A stretch of DNA of 64,000 nt from assembly GCA_041751095.1 (NCBI GenBank), contig JBGSYC010000128.1, positions 1 through 64,000 of the forward strand, written 5' to 3'. A program made the translations under genes and the position numbers. Numbering within the stretch: position 1 is the first letter of the stretch; each line of letters opens with the position of its first letter. Below, one piece after another: positions 17,948-27,781 of this stretch. Origin of the DNA: JADCRZ01 sp041751095 (GTDB lineage: Bacteria; Bacteroidota; Bacteroidia; Chitinophagales; Chitinophagaceae). Under the pieces are notes generated by a model, which saw nothing but the letters and a program-made list of their open reading frames with translations, did not search any database and was not told where the DNA came from.

Positions 17948-19426
17948 CTACTCCCAGCCCGGGTTTTGCTTTACATTCGGATTGTTAATGATCTCACCGT
18001 TAATAATTGGGAAAAGATAACCCTTCGGATAAGGCGGTGCGCCTGCTTCGGCTTCCAGTAACTGATGCCGCTTCAGATCGTACCAGCGATCCCCTTCGAA
18101 AGCCAGCTCCAGCCAGCGCTGCTGCAATATTTCTCTCACTGAAACCGTACGGCGCGTAATACCGGCCCTATCGGTAATTTTATTGAGTTCCAACTGCGCA
18201 TTAGCCGCATCTCCCATAGCCAGCAATGCTTCAGCCCTGAGCAGTATCACATCGGCTAATCGCAAACCGATAATATCACTATCAGAGAAACGGATAGTAC
18301 CCTGGAGCGACCCCATATACTTCTTAACGTAATGATTAGGTTCTGTTTGTCCGGGTATGCTGTTTCTGCCGATATCGGAAGACAGCCAGCCTTCTGTGGC
18401 TCTCACCTCCCCCATTGCGGCATTAAAGCGCACCACATCGTTCATGGCTTTATAAGCCTTTATAATTTTATCGCTCGGCTGAAAGGTAAAATTGCCTCCC
18501 GTTGGCGGCGTATTTTTCCTGGGCAGAAAAGCCATTACAAAATCATTCACATTATTAGACCCGGGAATCAGCGCATTGTACACAATTTCAAAGATGGATT
18601 CAGTGGTACTGTTTTGTGTAAATATCGTTGCGTATTCTGCAGTTGGAACCAGCCGGAATTGCGTATTGCGGATAACAGAATCCGCATATTTTGCTGCTTC
18701 TGCCCACCGCACAGGCCCGGGATTAAGTTTACTTTGGGCGTATGGGGAACTGATATACACGTAGAATTTTGCCAGCAAAGCATGGGCTGCTCCTTTTGTA
18801 GCCCTGCCCCGGTGATTGGTTGGAAAATTTACAGGCATGAGCAAAGCGGCCCTTAACAGATCCGATTCAATTAATTTTATGATTTCAACCGGAGCCACCT
18901 GAGGTTTAGTGAAATTACTTTCCGCATTAAGGTGGGGCTCTGTAGACAGTACCAGGTTTTCCCACACGCGCAACATGTTGAAGTATGCAAATCCCCGCAG
19001 GAAGTAAGCTTCGCCCATTAACCTGTTCTTTTCCAGCGGAACGGTGAACCTTTCAGCAGGAATGTCCGGGCCATAAAATATGATATTATTAATGGCCCTG
19101 ATTGAAGAGTAATAGGCCTGCCAGTTCGTATACGGATACACGTTATTGATATTGCCTTTAATATCTTCACGGGTAGTGGCATTCCGGCTCGTATAAGAAT
19201 CTGAACGCACTTCTCCGTTAAGCAGGTAACGCAACGGCATTTCATTGCTGGCGCCCGGAGTTTCCAGACCCATCCGGTAATAGGCGCCCATAAGAGCCCC
19301 CCGCAGATCAACTTCTGTTTTGAACTGTTGATCCAGAGCGATTTCACTAACGGGTTCTTTTTCCAGCACATGGCAGCCTGCCATTATCAGCATCAGGAAA
19401 AGCAAAAAGACAATTGAATATTTCAT
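17948..19426 (-). CDS. SusD/RagB-family outer-membrane lipoprotein
   Basis: 492 residues. The signal peptide ends with lipobox MAGC, so the mature protein is lipid-anchored at the cell surface. SusD features are an N-terminal EPVSEIALDQQF segment, TPR-like helices with GEAYFLRGFAYFNMLRVW, IRLADVILLRAEALL in the C-terminal half, RWLELAFEGDRWYDLKR and a terminal NPNVKQNPGWE. SusD proteins cap the SusC barrel and bind the oligosaccharide. It follows SusC by 29 bp in one operon governed by box C. Confidence 0.95.
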   Translation of the reverse strand: MKYSIVFLLFLMLIMAGCHVLEKEPVSEIALDQQFKTEVDLRGALMGAYYRMGLETPGASNEMPLRYLLNGEVRSDSYTSRNATTREDIKGNINNVYPYTNWQAYYSSIRAINNIIFYGPDIPAERFTVPLEKNRLMGEAYFLRGFAYFNMLRVWENLVLSTEPHLNAESNFTKPQVAPVEIIKLIESDLLRAALLMPVNFPTNHRGRATKGAAHALLAKFYVYISSPYAQSKLNPGPVRWAEAAKYADSVIRNTQFRLVPTAEYATIFTQNSTTESIFEIVYNALIPGSNNVNDFVMAFLPRKNTPPTGGNFTFQPSDKIIKAYKAMNDVVRFNAAMGEVRATEGWLSSDIGRNSIPGQTEPNHYVKKYMGSLQGTIRFSDSDIIGLRLADVILLRAEALLAMGDAANAQLELNKITDRAGITRRTVSVREILQQRWLELAFEGDRWYDLKRHQLLEAEAGAPPYPKGYLFPIINGEIINNPNVKQNPGWE

Positions 19427-19455
19427 GATCTTAGAAGATTAATCGGGTTAGAAAC

Positions 19456-22400
19456 TTAAATATCGAGAGACAGGCCGAAGGTGAAGATGCGGGCTCTCGG
19501 GTACGCCCCAAAATCGATCCCATACTGACCTTCGCCATTGAAAGACCGTACGTCTGGGTCAATGCCTTTATATTTGGTGAAGATAAATACGTTGTTGCCT
19601 GTCATATACACCTTCAGGTTATTCAGACGCAAACGTTGGGTAATGTTGTTAGGGAACTGATAACCCAACGTGATATTGTTAACACGCAGATAAGAACCGT
19701 CTTCTATGAACAGGGTTGACTCTAAACTATTGGCTCCTCCGGTAAGCCCGGTAGCTGCTCTTGGGATATTAGTGATGTCGCCGGGCCGCCGCCATCTGTT
19801 GCGCACTTCAGCACTGCTGTTACGGCTCGGCGATTCCATGGTTATCAGAGACATACGGGTAGCATTGAAAATGTCATTACCGTAAGACCAGTTCATGAAT
19901 ACATCCAACGATACCCCTTTATAAGAAAAACTGTTGTTGATACCCCCCACATGCCGGGGTTGCATGTTGCCGATATTGGTACGGTCGGTTGGCGTTAGTT
20001 TCCCATCACCGTCAATGTCACGGTAAATCACATCACCGCCTGCGAACTTATAGCCGTTAAAAGTCAAATTGTTCTTGTTGTCCTCGCTTCTGGCATAAAC
20101 TCCGTCTGATATATATCCATAAACTCCACCCAGCGGATATCCTACCTGAATGGTGCTCTCCAGTGCATCTACCCCATACACACGCTGCTGGGCAAAAACA
20201 AATATCTGATCGTTGGCATTGCCATACAGGGAAAGGACTTTGTTGCGGTTAAACGATACATTGACGTTAGTGGACCATTTGAAAGCTCCAGTCAAATTTC
20301 TGGTGTTTAGCCCGAACTCCAAACCTTTATTCTCTATTTTACCGAGGTTAATGGTTATGGTTCCTGCTCCTGAGGATTGGGCCAGTTGGCGGTCAAGCAG
20401 CAAATCATCCGTGCGTTTGTTGTAAGCTTCAGCAATAAACGTTATGCGCTCGTTTAAGAAACCCATTTCCAGTCCCGCATTGTATTGCGTAGTGGTTTCC
20501 CATTTGAGGTTACTATTGGGCACGGCTCCGGGCACAGTTCCGGGACTGCCGACGTAATCGGCGCCGGTAGTATAGAGGCCACGGTTGCCAAAATTGCTTA
20601 ATCCACCCTGGTTACCTACCTGGCCGGCACTACCCCTTAGTTTCAGGTAGCTTAAGTATTCAACGTCACGCAGAAAACCTTCATCGGAAATGTTCCATGC
20701 TACCGAAACTGATGGAAAAGTGCCGTATCGGTTATTTTTACCAAAACGGGATGAACCGTCACGCCGCAAATTACCAGACAGGATATACTTATCTCTGAAT
20801 GAATAAGTGATCCTGCCCGCCAGCGATTGCAAACCGTAAGAGGATTGATTGGAATTAACGCCTACTATCGTGGCGCCACCATTTAAGGTAGATACAATAT
20901 CTCCCGGGAAATTAGACGCATCGCCGCTAAAGCCCCGGTTCGTGAATTCCTGTTGTTCAAACACGGCCAATACGGCCAGGTTATGATCCGGTGTGATCTG
21001 CTTTGTATAATTGATGGTATTGGTATTGATCCACTGAAATGCTTCCGACAAATCGAACCCACCGCTGGTTCGGCCCTGCTGGTTAGCTGTGCTTGGCGTA
21101 AAGCTCGAGTTCCGTCCCTGCCGGTAGTCAATGCCCCATGTACTGCGGAAAGTCAGGTCTTTGATGATAGTGACTTCACCAAACACACTACCGAATACCC
21201 GGTTGTTGCTCGCGTCCCGACGCTCTTCGTACAAATTTGCCAGCGGGTTGCCTGTATTGCCGGCAGGTTCAAAAAAAGTGTAACGGCCGAGTGAGTCATA
21301 AGGCTGTGTTAAAGGGTTTTTGACAAGTGCGTTCATGTATACGCCGTTGCCCGCTGTGTTAACGGCACGGGGCTGCGTATTGGAAAGAGATAAACTGTTG
21401 CCGAAACGTATGCGCTTGCTCACCTCAATATCCAGATTTAAACGTGCGGTCATGCGCTTAAAACCGGATGAAATTAAAATACCTTTCTGATCAAAATAAT
21501 TAAATGAGGCAGCATATTTTACCCGGCCTTCCCCGCCTCTTAGCGCCACATTAATATCGGTGATGGGAGCGTTATTTTGTAATAACAAACCTGGCCAGTC
21601 GGTAGTTGAAGCCGTATCACCTGTTTGCCTGATCTCATTAAAAAAAGCATCAAAGGGGCGGTTGGTGTTCGTGTACATTTCTTTCATTACCTCCCAATGT
21701 TCAAAGCCATTCAGCATTTCATACTCCCGGGCAATGTTCTGAATGCCGCGGCTGATATTAACCGTGGTCCGGGGCTTTCCTTTACCGCGTTTTGTTGTAA
21801 TCAGGATTACACCGTTAGCGGCCCGGGCGCCGTAGATAGCCGACGCCGCAGCGTCCTTAAGTACATCAATTGCCTCTACGTCTGCCGGATTAATATCTTC
21901 AATAAAGCCGTTTAATGGTATCCCGTCTACAATCAGCAGAGGGTCGCTTCCTGCCCTGACGGAAGAAATGCCACGGATACGGATGGTAGTGCCGTTGGTG
22001 CCCGGAGCTCCGCTATTTTGCACGATTTGTACACCGGCAGCACGGCCCTGCAGCATATTATCCAGCCGGGCCACGGGTTGGTTCTCCAGGTCTTTCGGTT
22101 TAATGCTTGCAATAGAGCTGGTCAGCGATTTTTTGCTCTCCGTACCATAACCGGTTACAATAACTTCCTCCAATACTCTGGTACCGGCCACTAAAGCAAT
22201 TGTTATGCTTGCACGTCCATTTACTGCGATTTCCTGATTTTCAAAACCCTGGTAACTGACAATCAGTGTTGCATTTTCATTGGGAACTGTAATTGCGAAG
22301 GAACCCTCGCCGTTGGAAGTGGTGCCGGTAGTAGTGCCTTTTACAACAATATTTACACCTTGCAAAGGTTCACCTGTTTTTTGGTCGGTTATTTTACCGG

Positions 22401-22494
22401 TAACCCTGAAATCAGGCAGTCTGTAACAATAGCTGTTTATCGAGAATAACAGCAGCAAAAAAACAAGTGCAGGAACTTTTAGCAAGGCAATCAT
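19456..22494 (-). CDS. SusC/RagA-family TonB-dependent transporter
   Basis: 1012 residues. A signal peptide is followed by a carboxypeptidase-like domain (TGKITDQKTGEPLQGVNIVVKG, broken here by position only), the TonB box region EEVIVTGYGT, a plug domain (IRIRGISSVRAGSDPLLIVDGIPL region, residues about 120-230) and a 22-strand barrel ending in FTFGLSLDI. With SusD it imports oligosaccharides across the outer membrane using TonB energy. It is the first gene after box C, whose operator begins 31 bp upstream of the ATG, exactly the spacing seen at the GH127 operon. Confidence 0.95.
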   Translation of the reverse strand: MIALLKVPALVFLLLLFSINSYCYRLPDFRVTGKITDQKTGEPLQGVNIVVKGTTTGTTSNGEGSFAITVPNENATLIVSYQGFENQEIAVNGRASITIALVAGTRVLEEVIVTGYGTESKKSLTSSIASIKPKDLENQPVARLDNMLQGRAAGVQIVQNSGAPGTNGTTIRIRGISSVRAGSDPLLIVDGIPLNGFIEDINPADVEAIDVLKDAAASAIYGARAANGVILITTKRGKGKPRTTVNISRGIQNIAREYEMLNGFEHWEVMKEMYTNTNRPFDAFFNEIRQTGDTASTTDWPGLLLQNNAPITDINVALRGGEGRVKYAASFNYFDQKGILISSGFKRMTARLNLDIEVSKRIRFGNSLSLSNTQPRAVNTAGNGVYMNALVKNPLTQPYDSLGRYTFFEPAGNTGNPLANLYEERRDASNNRVFGSVFGEVTIIKDLTFRSTWGIDYRQGRNSSFTPSTANQQGRTSGGFDLSEAFQWINTNTINYTKQITPDHNLAVLAVFEQQEFTNRGFSGDASNFPGDIVSTLNGGATIVGVNSNQSSYGLQSLAGRITYSFRDKYILSGNLRRDGSSRFGKNNRYGTFPSVSVAWNISDEGFLRDVEYLSYLKLRGSAGQVGNQGGLSNFGNRGLYTTGADYVGSPGTVPGAVPNSNLKWETTTQYNAGLEMGFLNERITFIAEAYNKRTDDLLLDRQLAQSSGAGTITINLGKIENKGLEFGLNTRNLTGAFKWSTNVNVSFNRNKVLSLYGNANDQIFVFAQQRVYGVDALESTIQVGYPLGGVYGYISDGVYARSEDNKNNLTFNGYKFAGGDVIYRDIDGDGKLTPTDRTNIGNMQPRHVGGINNSFSYKGVSLDVFMNWSYGNDIFNATRMSLITMESPSRNSSAEVRNRWRRPGDITNIPRAATGLTGGANSLESTLFIEDGSYLRVNNITLGYQFPNNITQRLRLNNLKVYMTGNNVFIFTKYKGIDPDVRSFNGEGQYGIDFGAYPRARIFTFGLSLDI

Positions 22495-22524
22495 TATCTG
22501 AGATTAAGAAGTGTAAGGATACAA

Positions 22525-22557
22525 ACTGGTATATACTGGTATACTAATTTTATTCAA
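22525..22557 (-). promoter_or_regulatory. Operator and promoter of the intact SusC/SusD operon (box C)
   Basis: ACTGGTATATACTGGTATAC at 22525-22544 repeats boxes A and B. On the minus strand TTG (22557-22555) precedes TATATACC by 19 bases, so the operator covers the -7 region. TTCAAGGTAA follows in both A and C, showing that similarity extends into the -33 region. It implies repression of the SusC/SusD pair by the GntR-LacI protein at 11474 until its sugar effector is present. Confidence 0.72.
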
Positions 22558-22618
22558 GGTAAATAATCTTTTACAAATTATCTGAAAGTATTTTGACACA
22601 TTAATGGGGTACCGTTAC

Positions 22619-22999
22619 CAATCAGAAAGTTCTCTGTCACAATTTTGTTTCGTCGCCCTTCGTCCTGTGCCACAGGATGTTCCGTATAGTGTGCACCATT
22701 ATGCCATTTCCAGAATATGCCGGTTTGTATCCGGCAGCCTTAAATGCCCCTGCCAGCGTTACTTTCTCTGTGTGTATAGTTTCCGATCCTCCGGTAAAGA
22801 GACGACACGGTGCGCAGATGGTAATGTCCCGTCAGCCAGGCTGGCCCTTGTTGGAGCGAACAGCGGGCGCAGGAAAAACCATCAAACCAGGCACCTTCCT
22901 CAGCTAAGCTGGCTAATGCAGGACACTGCAGGTAAGAATTACCCTTCCGGTAGAATCTCCCCAGACCTGATCCTCAGATAAAATGATGACAACATTCGG
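22619..22999 (-). pseudogene. Sulfatase N-terminal remnant, several frameshifts
   Basis: Minus-strand pieces in changing frames read PNVVIILSEDQVWGD, then (after a stop near 22912) LASLAEEGAWFDGFSCARCS, LTGHYHLRTV, KVTLAGAFKAAGYKPA, and then in another frame IFWKWHNGAHYTEHP. Together they follow the N-terminal order of a type I sulfatase of the arylsulfatase A-like group. The formylglycine motif should be C-x-P/T-S/R but reads CSLQQGP, so it is lost. No C-terminal part remains. Confidence 0.75.
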
Positions 23000-23074
23000 T
23001 TATGTACTTGTGAGACACCCGCTGAATAAGCACAATAACTGAAAGCGAATGCTAAATAGAAAAGTTTTGTAGTG

Positions 23075-24211
23075 TCACTTACTCAGGCGTATAATTTTAT
23101 ATAGTTCCTCTGCAAAAAGTTTAGCACCTGGAATTGTTAAGTGCACAGGGTCTGTTTCTTTTCCCGGACGTAAATTTTTTAGCGAAGTAATTTTTTCTCC
23201 CGCCACAAAGAATAACTTTTTATCCTTTTTTTGAAATTCGGTGACAATCTTAATAATGCTGGCGCTAAACTGGGCCGGTGTAGTATGCGTTTTAGGGTTT
23301 TCGGTTTTCTTGGTGTATAACAAACTAATGCAAAATATTTTAGATGCTGGCTGATTAATCCTTAAAGTCGTTAGGAACTCCCGGTATTCATTCTCAAATC
23401 GTTCAACTGATTTATTGGCCCCGTTAAAATCATTATACCCGATAAGCAACGTTATAACATCAGCTTTCGGCAGATCGCGAACCATTTTTGCAATAGGCAA
23501 AGCGATTCTGGAACCACCGATCCCCAGGTTGTATAGTTCCAAATTTAATTTTTGAGATACAATAAAAGGGTACGTTAGATACGACGCCCCATCCTGGCCC
23601 CTTCCATGTGTAATGCTATCGCCAAGGCCGATATACACTTTTTTTCGGGCAGGTTGGTAAGTACTAAGTTCACTATGGTCATCCAATTCTAATCTTGTTA
23701 ACGATAAATTGGAAAAGCTGGGCAGGATAATTTCATAAACACATTCTTTATCAACCCGTAATGAGTCAAGAATAATATCTACTGACTGATTTAAAGCGAC
23801 TGCATTGCATGGAATTTCTTTATAAAAAACACCATCGCGGATAACTCCAAAATATCCTTTTTCCTTTAATCCCGGCTCTTGCGTAAAAGTCAAATGAATT
23901 TTAGAACTTTTGGTTTTAAACTGAATCTTTATTCCGCTGGTAGAGCGGGCCGTTTCACCCGAAAATATTCTTTCTTCCGGTGGCAAACTTATTAGGGAAT
24001 CAGAAAAATGTTTATCGAGCAGAAAACCGGAAAAACGCGTATAAAAGAGTTTAGATGGCGATCGGTAGATATAACCGGCTCCGGTTACATGAATATTCTT
24101 ATTGTCCAGTGGTATTGTTTTAGCAACGGCAGCAAAAGAAAACGCAATAAAGCATCCAATTAATAAGGTTTGATATTTGCTGATCCTGCCCGCTTTCATT
24201 GTGGTTGTCAT
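23075..24211 (-). CDS. SGNH hydrolase, probable CE2-like carbohydrate esterase
   Basis: About 378 residues from the ATG at 24211, chosen because it lies 14 bp after the GH31 stop and is followed by a signal peptide (LLIGCFIAFSFAAVAK). Residues about 25-190 form a beta-sandwich like the N-terminal domain of CE2 esterases. The SGNH domain follows: GLGDSITHG with the nucleophile Ser, GIGGSRIA, IGYNDF and the terminal DPVHLT with the Asp/His pair. CE2 enzymes deacetylate plant polysaccharides. The position after GH31 suggests that both act on one acetylated glycan. Confidence 0.85.
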   Translation of the reverse strand: MTTTMKAGRISKYQTLLIGCFIAFSFAAVAKTIPLDNKNIHVTGAGYIYRSPSKLFYTRFSGFLLDKHFSDSLISLPPEERIFSGETARSTSGIKIQFKTKSSKIHLTFTQEPGLKEKGYFGVIRDGVFYKEIPCNAVALNQSVDIILDSLRVDKECVYEIILPSFSNLSLTRLELDDHSELSTYQPARKKVYIGLGDSITHGRGQDGASYLTYPFIVSQKLNLELYNLGIGGSRIALPIAKMVRDLPKADVITLLIGYNDFNGANKSVERFENEYREFLTTLRINQPASKIFCISLLYTKKTENPKTHTTPAQFSASIIKIVTEFQKKDKKLFFVAGEKITSLKNLRPGKETDPVHLTIPGAKLFAEELYKIIRLSK

Positions 24212-24224
24212 GTTGTGAGCAAAT

Positions 24225-27200
24225 CTATTGTTTTGATGTATACAGGGCAAGCGTAGTTCCGGCACGCAGATAGACCGGCATCTGGCCCGGGCGAGCATTG
24301 ACTTTTTTAGTAGTGCCTCCCTCAATTGTCTCACCAGTCCAGAAATTTTTCCACTTCCCTTGAGGAAATGTCACCTTTCTTGTGTTGCCTTCCTGCAGAA
24401 CCGGTGCAACCAGAATATCCGTTCCAAGCAGGTACTGATCGTCAATGGCGGCCATGTTCGGCTTGTCAGGATAGGCCAGCATCATAGAACGGATCATCGG
24501 CAAGCCTGTCCGGTTGCTCAACTCTGCCTGGCTGAAAAGATAGCTGGCAAGGCCCATACGCACTTTTGCATAGTGTCTGTACAGCTTTACGGCTTCATCT
24601 CCGTAATGCCAGGGCTCACGGGGTTCTGTACCATGCATACGCATAAGCGGACTGAAGGTGCTGAATTCCAGCCACCGAACGTATACTTCCGGATCAGGCT
24701 GACCAAAAAATCCACCCATATCGCTGCTCCAGATAGAGAATCCACAAGAGGAAAGATTTAAGGCTCCGGTAAGGGCCGCTCTTAAGCCGGTAAAATTAGC
24801 CCTGTGGTCACCGGCGAATGAGGCAACCCAGCGCTGGCTTCCTGCCGACCCCGCCCTTCCGAAAAGAATATAATCAGCGCCGAGGCGTTCACTAAATGTC
24901 TGAGCAAATGTCCTGTGGTAATCATACGCATAAAAATTATGCATCTCTTTACCTGTCCGGCCGTCATAAAATACGGCATCTTCCGGCACTTCATCTCCAA
25001 AATCTATCATACTACCGGCAATGCCTAAGTCAATTCTCCGTTTCCAAAAGGCGCGTGATAATTGCATCGCGTTTGGATGACTGAAGTCTACGTACTCCTT
25101 GTGTTTGGATAAGAAAGGTTTTCCATTTGCATGACGCAGCACCGGAAGCAGGCTGTCTGCAATGCCGGGAAGCAGCCGACGTTGCTGATCCATACTGATA
25201 GAAGAGTTCCACCATGACAAAGGCCGTATACCTGTTCCTTTTAATCCTTTATGTAAGTCGGGGTCGTCGCTTGCCGCGCCTTCGGCATACACAGCGGAAT
25301 GGACAATGCCCAGACTGTCCATTTTTCGTACGGCCGCAAGTACCGCCTTTGCAGGCTTGCCCGGACTTTCTTCGTTCCAGTTCTTGCCTGTTCTGCCTAA
25401 CCAGGGTTTGAATGCCCAGAGCGGTGGCACGATCGGCTTACCAGTAAGACTGGTGTAGTTCTGCAAGGCGCGGTCGGGCGTTTGAGGCCAGAAATAAAAA
25501 TCCAGTACGGGGCCAAAGGCGGTCAGAGTTGCGATACCGGGTTCACTCTGGCCCAGGTCAGCGCGAAGGCGGTATGAGGAATTGAAGAACAGGCTGTAGC
25601 CGGATGTCTGAAAAAACGGTACAGGTTTATACGTCTGATTGCGAAGGCCGATGGTAAGTCCGGGATAATCGTCCATTCCCCAGAGCGTAATGGTCTGGCC
25701 ATTCAGATTAGCCGTATTGTACCTTTCTCCTGATCCGCGGACAAGGATTGCGGGGCCAAGCGGTTGCGTTAACTGAACAGCTTTTAATCGTGCCGAATCA
25801 TCAAACCAAAAACCAAATGAGCGTTTATTTAATACAAATTGCCCCGGGTTAGATTGTATCGTTACCTGCCAGTCATCGCCTGTTTTTATGAAAATATTCA
25901 AACCGGATACTGAATAAACCGGCTGCCGATCTATGGTTAATTCTTTAATTTTTTCATTAGTGGCCGGATTAAAGTAACCGGTTTCTTCTCCATGAAGGCG
26001 GACTCCGCCGCCTAAAGGAAACTTCATAGTCAGTTGATAAGGCTGTTCATTAATTATACCTTCCATCAATAACGCGTCCGCTGCAAGCTTTACATTTTTC
26101 AAAGTAAATGACTGCCAACGCTTACTTTGAATATTTCCCGGCGATCCGTCTGCATACCAGTTACGGGATACGACATCCAGTGTTTTCAGATAAACGTCAA
26201 GCGAGTCGCAGGCCTTTTGAACGTTATCAGCCAGCAGTACCTGATTAACTTTACGGCGGATATCGAAGGGTTGTATTGAGTAAGGGATGGGCCCGCCTGC
26301 TTCTTTGCGAAAGTTGAAACCTTCAAGCGTAAGCAAATCACACCAGCGTTGTGTGAGATGAACCCGGTCGGCAAATGTTTCAGCGGTTGTAGCCCTTTTG
26401 AGCGTTTGCTGCATTTTCCATATAGCGGCTTTCTCTTTTTGTGCTGGATAAACCAACTTAACGGGCCGTTGCCAGCGTAAGGTGCCGGATGGGAGGCTGG
26501 TAATTGTTTGCCCGGAAGTAATCACTGCCGGTGCGGCCCCAAAAGATGTTTCCATAAACAGATCGGGAGCCGGTCGGTCATCGAAATCTACGGCTACCGG
26601 ACTGGTACGCTCCGAATCACGCCACCTGGTTCTGCTAACGATGAGGCCAAAGGGTTTAACCGGTTTCCCTTCAATTGCAGACCATGGTAATTTCAGCAAT
26701 ACGGTCCAGGCACTTTTTTCAGCTTTCATTTCAACTGTAAACCGGGTAACAAACCGGGCACTGTGATCTTTAATCACATCGCCACCACCTTCGGGGTGCT
26801 TAACCTGCGTTAGTTGTCCGCGGATAACACCTGCCGACTGCCCATCTTTGGATACGGAGAACTGGTAAAAATGGCCACTCTCCATTGCAGAACGGACATA
26901 TACATCAACCCTGTCCTGAAAATAGGTGTCCAGTAAAAATGAGTTATCAATATGATCCTTCAGCTTTAGCTTCCGGAAGTGGCCCGGATGACTCATATTC
27001 GGTTCCAGGCAATAAAACAGTATGTACAACGAATCGTTGGTCCAGGCAAATCTTGTTTGGGTAGGCGTTACGGTTCCATTTTCACCACCTGCTTTGTAGA
27101 ACCGGTTCAGTACCGGCGAGGTTGTCCAACCGCCTAAAGGTGTATTAACGGTTGGTAAGGTTTTAACCTGCGGGCCAAGTGTGATGGCCGTTACACCGTA

Positions 27201-27299
27201 GGTTAACGGCGATTGAGCGGAAACAAGTTGCCATGCTGATAACAATGTGCAACTAAACAATACAAGCCAAAATAAACAATAAGACTTCAGCGTATTCAT
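24225..27299 (-). CDS. GH31 family alpha-glycosidase with N-terminal CBM9-like domain
   Basis: 1024 residues with a signal peptide ending near LVSAQ. Residues about 30-255 look like a CBM9/DOMON-type binding domain (RFAWTNDSLYILFYC, DRVDVYVRS). The GH31 part starts with the N-terminal beta-sandwich (TIGLRNQTYKPVPFFQTS) and a TIM barrel. The catalytic nucleophile is the Asp of MIDFGDE (about residue 766) and the general acid the Asp of FAGDHRANF (about 831). WSSDMGGFFG and FSPLMRMHG are family motifs. GH31 members are alpha-glucosidases, alpha-xylosidases or alpha-galactosidases; the substrate is not resolvable. The gene is the first of a two-gene operon with the SGNH esterase. Confidence 0.9.
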   Translation of the reverse strand: MNTLKSYCLFWLVLFSCTLLSAWQLVSAQSPLTYGVTAITLGPQVKTLPTVNTPLGGWTTSPVLNRFYKAGGENGTVTPTQTRFAWTNDSLYILFYCLEPNMSHPGHFRKLKLKDHIDNSFLLDTYFQDRVDVYVRSAMESGHFYQFSVSKDGQSAGVIRGQLTQVKHPEGGGDVIKDHSARFVTRFTVEMKAEKSAWTVLLKLPWSAIEGKPVKPFGLIVSRTRWRDSERTSPVAVDFDDRPAPDLFMETSFGAAPAVITSGQTITSLPSGTLRWQRPVKLVYPAQKEKAAIWKMQQTLKRATTAETFADRVHLTQRWCDLLTLEGFNFRKEAGGPIPYSIQPFDIRRKVNQVLLADNVQKACDSLDVYLKTLDVVSRNWYADGSPGNIQSKRWQSFTLKNVKLAADALLMEGIINEQPYQLTMKFPLGGGVRLHGEETGYFNPATNEKIKELTIDRQPVYSVSGLNIFIKTGDDWQVTIQSNPGQFVLNKRSFGFWFDDSARLKAVQLTQPLGPAILVRGSGERYNTANLNGQTITLWGMDDYPGLTIGLRNQTYKPVPFFQTSGYSLFFNSSYRLRADLGQSEPGIATLTAFGPVLDFYFWPQTPDRALQNYTSLTGKPIVPPLWAFKPWLGRTGKNWNEESPGKPAKAVLAAVRKMDSLGIVHSAVYAEGAASDDPDLHKGLKGTGIRPLSWWNSSISMDQQRRLLPGIADSLLPVLRHANGKPFLSKHKEYVDFSHPNAMQLSRAFWKRRIDLGIAGSMIDFGDEVPEDAVFYDGRTGKEMHNFYAYDYHRTFAQTFSERLGADYILFGRAGSAGSQRWVASFAGDHRANFTGLRAALTGALNLSSCGFSIWSSDMGGFFGQPDPEVYVRWLEFSTFSPLMRMHGTEPREPWHYGDEAVKLYRHYAKVRMGLASYLFSQAELSNRTGLPMIRSMMLAYPDKPNMAAIDDQYLLGTDILVAPVLQEGNTRKVTFPQGKWKNFWTGETIEGGTTKKVNARPGQMPVYLRAGTTLALYTSKQ

Positions 27300-27310
27300 T
27301 ACTGTATTAT

Positions 27311-27360
27311 TGCGTTAGTTTTTAAATAATTTTTCAAATTATTTAACGCATAAACGTTAA
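27311..27360. promoter_or_regulatory. Nested inverted repeats upstream of the GH31 gene
   Basis: Two symmetrical elements overlap upstream of the GH31 start. TGCGTTA (27311-27317) pairs with TAACGCA (27344-27350) across AT-rich arms that can also pair. TTAACG-N6-CGTTAA (27343-27360) is a perfect operator-like palindrome. This differs from boxes A-C, so GH31 is likely under a different regulator. The DNA from 27361 to 27781 contains no recognisable gene, only a small GGGA/TCCC hairpin near 27636-27660. Confidence 0.45.
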
Positions 27361-27781
27361 CACCAATACCGCAGTATTATTTACCGAATTTTATTACAAG
27401 TTCCGTTTTAATGAACTAATCCCACTGTTGTGCCTGAAATATTTATACACATTACGCGATAATGATCATCTGATGAACAGCAAAAGAAGGCACTGCTTCC
27501 ATTCTGCTATTTGTAAACAGCCAGTTACTAACTTTTGCCAACTTCCGTTTCCGCTTTTGTGTGATGGTCTTCATGAAGCATAAGATGCTTTTTCAAACCA
27601 GTTTTTCGGAGGTGGCAAATTACGCTCATTTTTACGGGACATTAAATCCCGCGTAATCTTGCGCCGTACAACTACCCACCGAACGGAAGAAAATACAATC
27701 ATTCATTTAGAATGAGTGCAAAGTACAAATCATCACCGTTCTAAAAATGGGAAGTCTTCAGTCCGCCGGCGCAGGCTCGTA

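Noticed and set aside
18332..18856. 174-codon plus-strand frame
   Set aside because: Antisense to the SusD gene with all SusD motifs; no family similarity of its own.
22604..22981. 125-codon plus-strand frame as a gene
   Set aside because: The opposite strand reads as a decayed sulfatase in ordered pieces; the plus frame has no family similarity.
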